Assembly: GCA_950068635.1 (NCBI GenBank)
Contig: CATMIM010000004.1
Span: 1 to 12,140 of the forward strand
Origin: an uncultured Candidatus Poseidoniales archaeon
Lineage (GTDB): Archaea; Thermoplasmatota; Poseidoniia; Poseidoniales; Thalassarchaeaceae
Length of the DNA stretch: 12,140 nt
Reading direction: 5' to 3'
Shown here one piece after another: positions 6,801-12,140 of the stretch. The translations under genes were made by a program, and so were the position numbers. The notes under the pieces are model-generated. The model searched no databases and was not told the DNA's origin. It worked only from the letters and a program-made list of their open reading frames with translations. The first letter of the stretch is position 1, and each line of letters opens with the position of its first letter.

Positions 6801-9800
6801 GTGACCTCGAAGTGGACATCGTCGCCGTCCGAACCGTTGCCGATGAGCACTATGCGACCGACCTGCGAATTGTCGGTCAGGTGGTGGTGGCGAGTGACAA
6901 TCTCGTATATCTCCCGATTCGGGAAGAAAGTGGATGGCACGCTGAAGGGCAGGTTGGTGATCATCTGCTCGTGGTAGATGGAACCGCCGAGCACCAGCGC
7001 ACCGTCGTCGGCCTGCACGGTAACAGGAATCGCCACTGATGCCGGAAGGGCGCCAGCCAACTGGTCGGCGTGGTAGTCGTACAACTGCTGCGTCAGGTCG
7101 GTCACGTTCTCCGTGATGCTGTAGCCCATGGTCACCGACAGAATGTCCAGCGGCTGGGTTAGACCGGAGGTGAACTCGATGTCCACCTGTCTGTACTGCC
7201 TTCCTGTGCTGCTGTCAGTCCAACTCGGCTGCGCGCTGTTGATCGCGTTGAGCATCGCATTGGACAGCGGCGCGTAGAGGATTCCGGACTCTCCCGAGTT
7301 CCAAGTGTGCGCTGCGCTGTTCTCCACGCTCATCTGCAATCCTGTCGAGAGCGGTGTGGATGGGCGGATGGCCACGACACCGCTCGTGGTTGTGGCATCG
7401 GCGGGGATGAGCACCTCGATGCTCGGCCCACTGGCATCGGCGGTCAAGGTAGCCGTGGTCGTGTTCGCCGTAGTCTGGTGGATGAGCGACTGCCAGCCGT
7501 AGTGACCGAAGTATCCCGAATAGGGGAACTCCCAGTCGATGCCGCCATCGTCGGTGACGTCGACCGTCGGGTTGAGCGCCGGCTGGACCATGTCGCCGGT
7601 CGCCGTCGACCACTCGAGGTAGCCGTTCGGAGCGATGGTGTAGCGTACTCCGAACCCTGGTTCGCGGCTGGAGAAGTTGAGCGTCGAGGTGAGTCCGCCG
7701 GTGGATGCGATGGCGCCACGAGAATCGGTGATGGCGGTGGTGACACCTTGGCCGTTGCCGCTGAAGTCGATGTACTGGATGGGCACTGTCGAAGGCACGA
7801 ACGGCGATATGATGGTCGCCGGGGATGTTCCGGGGTTGGTCCAGTTGCCGTTGCTGAACTGCAGTGCAGGGTCGAGGGTCCATCCGTTGGGGACGAACTC
7901 CTGGGACTCGAACATGCGCACCGAGCCGTAGTGCAGGTGCCGCACCGTTGGTGAGACGAACGGGTCGTTGGTCCCCATGTTCACCCGCAGGCGCATGGAC
8001 GGGTAGGTGTCACGATCGATGCCGGCCAGCGATATCGGGAAGGTGAGATTGTCGTAGCCATCGAGTGCGATTCCTCCAGCATCGGTCACGCTCCCGGAGA
8101 CCCATGTCCCCTGAGGGATGTCCGCGGCGATGTCGATGAATCCCAGACCGAGAACGTCGACGTTGACAGTCGGGCTCAGCCATGAGCCCTGCGACTCGAA
8201 GAAATCGACCTCGACCCCGATCTCGTCGAGATACCATCCGTCGTAGGCGATGACGCTGTCCGATGCGAACGTGAACCGGAACTGCAGGGAACTCCCGGTA
8301 TATGCGGTGAGATCCGCGGTCTCCGTCTCCCAGGGGATGGTGGCCCCCAGGCAACTGAAGGCACCCGTGTTGACGAACTGGCGGCCGTCGAACACATCGA
8401 GGTTGGACAGCGCGTGGGCGCCGAAGGTGAGCGTACCGTCGTACCAACTCGTGCCGTTGGCCGATGTCGGATTGAAGTACGTCCAAGTCCCATTGTTCAC
8501 CTTGATGAACACCGCACCTCCATCATAACCGTCCTCAGCGCAGCGCCAGTGGTCGAACGTGAGCCGCGCACTGGCTCCTGCAGGGATGGTGTAGGTGGGA
8601 GTGAACAGGTGCGTCTCCTCGCTGCCGTCGTATCCGCCATCGAGGTCCACTCCGAACCCGTAGTTGCCCGCAGGCCAGGCTGCAGGTCCGAACCCGTTGG
8701 CGTTGCTCACGAACCCGTACTCCCAGACATCTCCACTTCCAGAGTTGCCGACCGTCCAGCCACCGGGTGGGAATGATGGTGAATCCTCGAAGCCGTATGT
8801 CTCGAGCAGCCCACCCTGACCTATGATGAGGTACACCCAGTCCTCGATCGTCGTGCCGATACCATAGTGGAACGCCGTTGAGGAACTGGTCAGGTGGTCA
8901 TCGAAGTAGACGGTCGAGTTGTTGGTGGTGCCCGAAAGCACCTGTATTCGATCCAAGGTGAGACCCTCTTGGCTGTCAAGTGGATTCCCATACTGGACTG
9001 AACTGTCGGTGTCAACGCGGTAGCGCAGGTATACCGTGGACTGGTTATGGAAGGCTGTGGGGATGGTCAGGTCAAGATTGACGAAACCGTTGCTCTGGTC
9101 ACCGTAGGTCGTGTTACCGATGGTGTAGCCGTTTCCAGGGATCGCACCCGCACGACTGCGGCAGGCGGTGGTCGTGCTGCTGGTGGTGCTGGAGATGTCC
9201 GTCCATGTGTTGTTGTTCGCCGAGAGTTCGACACAGAAGTTGTCCCATCCTGAACCCTCAAGATCCCATTCCAGTCTGGTGCGCAGGATCGAGTTGCCGG
9301 CGACACCTGAGAGATTGAGCGGTTGGTTGAGCTGCAGGGCACCGATGGCGTTGTTGGAGTAGAGGCAGGTGCCTGTTCCGCCCGTTGCGTAGCACCCATG
9401 GTGCCAATACCCAAGGCCGGCACCGATGTTCTGTACCGTGATGTTGTCGATGAACCAGCCCGGCCTGATCGTGCTGTTCTGGTCCGTCCAGATACGGAAG
9501 CGGAAGTTGATGTTCGTCGCGTTGTTGATGCCGGTCAGGTTGTCCAGATCGAACACGGAGTGCTCCCAACCGGAATAGACGGTCTTCGCGAACACAGGGA
9601 ATCCATGACTGCCGTTCCCACTCCGGTTGGTGCCAGCGGGGACAGCCGCGCTCGGTGAGATGGTGTTGTTGTATCCGGCCACGGGCTCGAGCCAGGTCCA
9701 AGAGCCGTTGTCGAGTTTGTATTCCAGCCAGACTCCATCCATGTCGCCGTTGATGTTGCTCGGGGTGTGGACGTGATACCAGTGGTCGAACTCGAACGTG

Positions 9801-10411
9801 AAGTTGCTGATGGGTGAGGGAAGGGTGAATGCAGTCCCGGTCAGCCACGCATCACTACCCTGCGGCACGCCCCCGTTCGGGTTGGTCCCGACGACCAGGC
9901 CGCCCTCGGTCGCATTCGCCGGGATCGTTCCGTTGGCGACGGTGTTGCCACCGTTGGGGGCCGGAGTACCAGAGTAATTCAGGGCGGAGGGGGTCCAGGA
10001 AACTCCTGTGCCTCCGCTGGTCATTCCCGCAGCGAGTTGGTAGGAGGGGGCGCTGTTGAACGAGTCGACGTTGCCGTAGGACCCGTTCGGACTCAACGAC
10101 AGCATGCTACCGAAGTGTTGTGCGGTGGTGCGCGTGAATGACCCAGAGGTGAAGTTCGCACCGGCGGTCGAGTCATCCCAAGAAGAACCGTTTCCGAGAC
10201 TGGGCATCGCATCTTCGCCGACCAGCATCCAGCTGTCGAGGATGGTCGCGTTGCCCGGCACCTCCCAGCCGTCTACGGTCACCGCAACACCAGAGGACCC
10301 GACCGCCCCAGGTCCGGACCATTGGGAGTAGTCCGCGGCAGCGAGCGGGGCGGTGAGCATCAGCGAGAGGATGGCGATAGCGACGATCCGGCTTTGGCGT
10401 GATGCCTGCAT
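3899..10411 (-). CDS. Giant secreted multidomain surface protein with C-terminal membrane anchor (2170 aa)
   Basis: Signal peptide at residues 1-26 (basic SRQSR, then IVAIAILSLMLTAPLAAA). Three jelly-roll-like modules resembling the MAM/immune-inhibitor-A type follow: ~200-330 (FEFDHWYHV to GWFIDNITV), ~340-495 (LEWDLEGSGWDNF to LTLDRIQVLSG) and ~538-735 (GFEDS..., LTFDHWRCAEDGYDGG to YDGWYLDEIGV). Less defined beta-rich sequence runs to ~1160, then two diverged copies of a ~390-400 residue unit (~1165-1545 and ~1560-1935); the first holds a calcium-loop-like DDDNDDGTPDLDEY near 1465. A CARDB-like Ig domain (~1938-2030) precedes a transmembrane helix (~2051-2075), RRR, an acidic helix, a Pro-rich linker and a C-terminal DDTLLGYRENGWSIEQLVAY module in the cytoplasm. 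N-x-S/T sequons are dense (at least 15 in the first 350 residues). No HExxH protease motif is seen, so adhesion, envelope or binding roles are more likely than peptidase. ATG 10411 has GGAGAG a few nt upstream. Function unproven. Confidence 0.93.
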   Translation of the reverse strand: MQASRQSRIVAIAILSLMLTAPLAAADYSQWSGPGAVGSSGVAVTVDGWEVPGNATILDSWMLVGEDAMPSLGNGSSWDDSTAGANFTSGSFTRTTAQHFGSMLSLSPNGSYGNVDSFNSAPSYQLAAGMTSGGTGVSWTPSALNYSGTPAPNGGNTVANGTIPANATEGGLVVGTNPNGGVPQGSDAWLTGTAFTLPSPISNFTFEFDHWYHVHTPSNINGDMDGVWLEYKLDNGSWTWLEPVAGYNNTISPSAAVPAGTNRSGNGSHGFPVFAKTVYSGWEHSVFDLDNLTGINNATNINFRFRIWTDQNSTIRPGWFIDNITVQNIGAGLGYWHHGCYATGGTGTCLYSNNAIGALQLNQPLNLSGVAGNSILRTRLEWDLEGSGWDNFCVELSANNNTWTDISSTTSSTTTACRSRAGAIPGNGYTIGNTTYGDQSNGFVNLDLTIPTAFHNQSTVYLRYRVDTDSSVQYGNPLDSQEGLTLDRIQVLSGTTNNSTVYFDDHLTSSSTAFHYGIGTTIEDWVYLIIGQGGLLETYGFEDSPSFPPGGWTVGNSGSGDVWEYGFVSNANGFGPAAWPAGNYGFGVDLDGGYDGSEETHLFTPTYTIPAGASARLTFDHWRCAEDGYDGGAVFIKVNNGTWTYFNPTSANGTSWYDGTLTFGAHALSNLDVFDGRQFVNTGAFSCLGATIPWETETADLTAYTGSSLQFRFTFASDSVIAYDGWYLDEIGVEVDFFESQGSWLSPTVNVDVLGLGFIDIAADIPQGTWVSGSVTDAGGIALDGYDNLTFPISLAGIDRDTYPSMRLRVNMGTNDPFVSPTVRHLHYGSVRMFESQEFVPNGWTLDPALQFSNGNWTNPGTSPATIISPFVPSTVPIQYIDFSGNGQGVTTAITDSRGAIASTGGLTSTLNFSSREPGFGVRYTIAPNGYLEWSTATGDMVQPALNPTVDVTDDGGIDWEFPYSGYFGHYGWQSLIHQTTANTTTATLTADASGPSIEVLIPADATTTSGVVAIRPSTPLSTGLQMSVENSAAHTWNSGESGILYAPLSNAMLNAINSAQPSWTDSSTGRQYRQVDIEFTSGLTQPLDILSVTMGYSITENVTDLTQQLYDYHADQLAGALPASVAIPVTVQADDGALVLGGSIYHEQMITNLPFSVPSTFFPNREIYEIVTRHHHLTDNSQVGRIVLIGNGSDGDDVHFEVTDLASGGTFSQVWGSMRAPLDASSSVSEVNGNWEVKWRFDVTWLWDDVDQIDWMVRGLNQTGEGLSPAFAISGGPGISAVENDLQIDLFEVRDQFGRLIPINPNQDFFVMGGSDLALSGTVRFENTVAERPQTNAYSVGVDFSGVDSVLAGHDNGSFSGTLTMPIDSDLHTVIPRIVRVGPASGTNNADDETGPLDTVVVVSDISAPVAGDLQVLTSNGLLDANGYVWEPFSALSLRVTLTDQEALGEEVTLHYWREGVDDDNDDGTPDLDEYQSTTKQLSMAGTSAEQTVLFDSFSVTQVPTNGNVSLWIEGTDWAGHPFTDSGGPGLDEDKATVVIGMEMPTSLHTSTLSLSTVDDYLLSGQQHTVTMHVEDSNGIRTLDDIIVFLTGVPSAPIGELHFDPREQVLTGAQSSYLTPVSGSITPVTDTTTLVEMTFVLDWDFPNVFGNNWLMPAVQIIDDTQTVVSENNIGALRWKLDNQLTADVNMLYDLTEPLSQSGPDRLHLGKGDMFAITGTVIYAGSGAPLPEIPDGLQLFAAMSANGVLESTTINLAEAEFNLSMSVPVGYPSTNALPVTLDILNIPGTVTSAPNLDISLSIDSTPPVPGFAPGILTAVETDRLESVPVRVNVIEAGGMPEDDDLIVHWVYLRGGLQIIGSGGSHPIPLEAHIGDIWTYSGDVNLTPSADVTLQSGDQIAIWLEGHDLAGNELFGEGTVDTPRAPQLLIRVFDPVVTKFEVDPVRPQVNEDVVIKVTVRNDGTTMGTVNVTFLEELDDGRFQIYESQWIADMAPNQKQELIFTWQAWARGKPDLYIMLNGDAENMFAVDPQVDVQKEEGTGGILGLGTGAGIGLVILLLVIILLGGIIAVAAVMLRRREDWDDEEAWEEAEAMATEMLDAAPAEPSPTAPVPADAPLPEQTPPEVEPESVDDWLSSAREQLPGWPDDTLLGYRENGWSIEQLVAYRDENP
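4609..6919 (-). repeat. Ancient internal tandem duplication inside the giant surface protein
   Basis: Two ~390-400 residue units align at a steady offset. Paired anchors: IVLIG (1187) with the IIVFLTG segment (1588); FDVTWLW (1242) with FVLDWDF (1640), offset 398; LSGTVRF (G1322) with ITGTVIY (G1719), offset 397; SDISAPVAG (1405) with SIDSTPPVPG (1801), offset 396; IEGTDWAG (1514) with LEGHDLAG (1903), offset 389. Residue identity is low, so this is a protein-level, old duplication rather than a DNA repeat. Each unit probably contains several Ig-like domains. Confidence 0.7.
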
Positions 10412-10504
10412 CGCTCTCTCTCCGGTATACGCTGGCTGTGAGAGATTCGCTATTGAACCTCACGCAGGCGTGCGAGCGAGCGCGTGGGCGTTTTTACGAT
10501 GTGC

Positions 10505-10579
10505 TGGAGCCACTGGCGAGATTTGAACTCGCGATCTACGCCTTACCAAGGCGTCGCTATACCCCTAAGCCACAGTGGC
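10505..10579 (-). tRNA. tRNA-Thr (anticodon GGT)
   Basis: Cloverleaf on the minus strand. Acceptor stem GCCACTG/CAGTGGC has 7 bp; the anticodon stem ACGCC/GGCGT encloses the 7-nt loop TTGGTAA, giving anticodon GGT; the T arm is GCGAG-TTCAAAT-CTCGC. The discriminator base is T (U73), as usual for archaeal tRNA-Thr, and a 3' CCA is encoded (10505-10507). No intron. It lies 93 nt upstream of the giant surface-protein start on the same strand. Confidence 0.95.
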
Positions 10580-10599
10580 AACGAGGTCGGCGAGCAGCG

Positions 10600-10613
10600 A
10601 ATTCGACTTAATC
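10600..10613 (-). promoter_or_regulatory. Possible TATA-like element for tRNA-Thr
   Basis: The only AT-rich patch between the two tRNAs reads GATTAAGTCGAAT on the minus strand, about 21-34 nt upstream of the tRNA-Thr 5' end, the right distance for an archaeal TATA box. The match is weak and no equally placed box is seen for tRNA-Ser; the rest of the 10580-10696 gap shows nothing else. Confidence 0.25.
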
Positions 10614-10696
10614 GTGTCCATGCAACAGAACGCTGGACGTCTCGGCTGCTTCTAACAGCGACAGCATCAAGGCGGGTGTGAGGATGGGCCGTCGAA

Positions 10697-10779
10697 GCCG
10701 AGGTCGCATAGCCTGGTATCGCGCATGACTGGAAATCATGTGGGCTCGTCCCGCGGGAGTTCAAATCTCCCCCTCGGCG
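10697..10779 (+). tRNA. tRNA-Ser (anticodon GGA)
   Basis: Class II cloverleaf on the plus strand. Acceptor GCCGAGG/CCTCGGC has 7 bp; anticodon stem CATGA/TCATG encloses loop CTGGAAA, giving anticodon GGA; the long variable arm is GGG-CTCGT-CCC; the T arm is GGGAG-TTCAAAT-CTCCC. The discriminator is G73, typical for Ser. The next bases are CCT, so CCA is not encoded, unlike the neighbouring tRNA-Thr. The D arm pairs poorly (2-3 bp). No intron. Base composition falls to AT-rich shortly downstream. Confidence 0.94.
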
Positions 10780-10958
10780 CCTTACAGGATCAGACGCACA
10801 AGCGTCAATTGCGGGCATGAGCAGGCCCTAGTCACTGCACACACCCCTTGAGTTAAGTCCTCAGCCCTTAGCAACCTATGCGTAGTCCTTGATCATACTC
10901 CTCAATAATCTAGTTGAAATCTTATACCATTACTAATATGATTGTAAATTATAATAAA
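10780..10958. other. Spacer between tRNA-Ser and the lipoprotein gene; GC transition
   Basis: No gene is seen. A small hairpin GACGC-ACAA-GCGTC (10793-10806) follows tRNA-Ser and might help end its transcript, but no T tract follows. Composition is about half GC until ~10850, then strongly AT-rich up to the lipoprotein stop. No tRNA 3' end repeat (att site) is visible here. On the minus strand the AT-rich part follows the lipoprotein stop and could act as a loose 3' end. Confidence 0.4.
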
Positions 10959-12116
10959 TTAACTTACAACAACTTCTTGATACGCCATGTAATAGTATCC
11001 CATTCCAATTCCACCGTATTGAACAACAACAGTGGAGGGTGAACTTGGAGCACATTCTGGCGAAGAAACCCCCGTCTGTTCTGATATAATCCATGCATCT
11101 CCAATTTGAGGATTATTTTCGTCAGCCCCATCAAATGTCACACTGGAGCTGCAACTTGCTGGTTCACTTATGTGAGGGCTAAAAGAAACCCCCGATGACA
11201 TTATTGATGCAATATCATTTGCAGCTGTAATCTCTATTCGAACTAGATTGTCCCCAGTCGATGAAGTGAGGGGGTCTGCATGGTCAGTAATTGAGAATTC
11301 TGGCAGGTGTGGGCATGTAGAACTCGGATCTGATCCATCTAACCAAGCACGATCTACGGCACTCATTTGTAGAGTATCCAATACTCCATATGAATTAAAT
11401 CCACTGACCATCCCAAAGTAAGAACCTAGTAGTCCATCGGTTGGGTTTGACGATATACCAAGTGCCTTCGTTACCAATTCTGTTGTAATTCCACCATCGT
11501 CATCTCCTAGCATTAGCGCATATACATTGTACACTCTAAGAAGACAAAGTGGAGAATAAGCAACTTCTTTAGTTACAAATAATGACTGCTCATAAGGCAT
11601 TGAAAATGTCACACTTAGGTGTGCTGGGTTGGCGGTACTAGTTCCTAAACCAAGTGTGGAAGAAAAATCGACATCCACTGTGCCATCCAAATCCAAATCT
11701 ACTCCTAATGATGATATATGCCCATCAACATCAAGTGCAATTATTTCTAATTCTACATTGGAAGACCAAGTTCCATCGTTATCATTCACTGAATCACTGT
11801 AAGACGACATAAGCGTCATTGAAGGGAACGAATTTTCTAGTACACTGAGTTGTGACAAATCAAGTACAGCCCACCCAGATGATTTGCAAACTTGGAATTG
11901 AGGTGGAGATTCCACGTAGTATAAGCGACCCAAAGTAGTAGAATCGCAAGTGGGTAAATCGTTCACAGTTGCCACAGAATATGTTGGCCAGTCATCTGGT
12001 AATTCACCTGGTAAAATGGGATCTCCGTCTGTAGAGATTTCATTATCATTACCTAAACATCCTGAAAGTCCGGTGGTTATTATTATCAAACACAAAAAAG
12101 TTGCAATTTTCCGCAT
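10959..12116 (-). CDS. Secreted lipoprotein, function unknown (385 aa, AT-rich gene)
   Basis: A lipoprotein signal (MRKIATFLCLIIITTGLSGC) has lipobox LSGC, with C20 as the lipid-bearing cysteine, so the mature protein should be tethered to the outer face of the membrane. A short acidic linker follows. Then comes a module with two cysteines, DLPTC (C57) and FQVC (C77), around GRLYYVE, ending GWAVLDL (to ~87); the cysteines may pair. A calcium-loop-like DLDLDGTVDVD lies at 140-150 within a probable Ig/PKD-like beta domain. The rest is beta-rich and low in Lys, with a further Cys pair near the C-terminus. No catalytic motif is recognised. Codons are A/T-ending and GC is near 40% on sampled lines, unlike the ~60%+ neighbours, suggesting separate origin or a low-GC island. 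Start ATG 12116 has only a weak GGAAA upstream; the promoter lies at or beyond the window edge. Confidence 0.88.
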   Translation of the reverse strand: MRKIATFLCLIIITTGLSGCLGNDNEISTDGDPILPGELPDDWPTYSVATVNDLPTCDSTTLGRLYYVESPPQFQVCKSSGWAVLDLSQLSVLENSFPSMTLMSSYSDSVNDNDGTWSSNVELEIIALDVDGHISSLGVDLDLDGTVDVDFSSTLGLGTSTANPAHLSVTFSMPYEQSLFVTKEVAYSPLCLLRVYNVYALMLGDDDGGITTELVTKALGISSNPTDGLLGSYFGMVSGFNSYGVLDTLQMSAVDRAWLDGSDPSSTCPHLPEFSITDHADPLTSSTGDNLVRIEITAANDIASIMSSGVSFSPHISEPASCSSSVTFDGADENNPQIGDAWIISEQTGVSSPECAPSSPSTVVVQYGGIGMGYYYMAYQEVVVS

Positions 12117-12140
12117 GTTTTTCCATTTCCCGTATGGTAA

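Noticed and set aside
3899-10411. Secreted metallopeptidase assignment for the giant protein
   Set aside because: Jelly-roll modules resemble those of M6 peptidases, but no HExxH or other catalytic motif was found.
10755-12140. att-like second copy of the tRNA-Ser 3' end
   Set aside because: Read through the AT-rich region and found no repeat; any partner site would lie outside the window.
1-12140. CRISPR array, insertion sequence or rRNA
   Set aside because: No regularly spaced direct repeats, transposase motifs or rRNA-like sequence seen.

Overview
The window looks archaeal, most likely from the Marine Group II / Poseidoniales lineage of Thermoplasmatota. This rests on an archaeal-type alanyl-tRNA synthetase, an RtcB RNA ligase close in layout to the archaeal enzymes, a giant N-glycosylation-sequon-rich surface protein with a C-terminal membrane anchor, a secreted lipoprotein, and TATA-like promoter signals. 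The lineage is inferred from protein style and no search was run. Most of the window is about 60% GC or more, judged on sampled lines. The last 1.2 kb is clearly AT-rich.

Layout: (1) 1-1038, minus: the N-terminal part of alaS, cut by the window edge. (2) 1039-1175: a divergent promoter region with an 8-bp GC hairpin in the presumed alaS leader and a CATATG centred in a 7-bp inverted repeat. (3) 1176-3285, plus: a tight two-gene unit, rtcB then an AlkA-like HhH-GPD DNA glycosylase, with the start 4 nt after the stop. (4) 3179-3650, minus: two small genes, a 63-aa coiled-coil protein and a probable 85-aa single-pass membrane protein that converges on and overlaps alkA. (5) 3651-3898: a spacer with a TATA-like box, a GNRA-type hairpin and an unusual cluster of CGCGC(G) tracts and inverted repeats. 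(6) 3899-10411, minus: one 2170-aa secreted, membrane-anchored multidomain protein filling more than half the window. (7) 10505-10779: tRNA-Thr(GGT) on minus and tRNA-Ser(GGA) on plus, divergent. (8) 10780-12140: an AT-rich stretch carrying a 385-aa lipoprotein gene on minus.

How it fits together: the left third is information processing and repair (tRNA charging, tRNA splicing/RNA ligation, base excision repair). The middle and right are cell surface. The giant protein is built from jelly-roll-like modules, then two copies of a ~390-400 residue unit (an ancient internal duplication), then a CARDB-like Ig domain, a transmembrane helix and a 95-residue cytoplasmic tail with a small Trp-rich C-terminal module. 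The GC drop just past tRNA-Ser, a common integration target, suggests the edge of an acquired region, although no integrase or att repeat is visible here.

The least explained items are the duplicated unit in the giant protein, the CGCGCG/inverted-repeat spacer at 3716-3885, and the small coiled-coil/membrane protein pair next to it. No complete new system can be demonstrated from this window alone.
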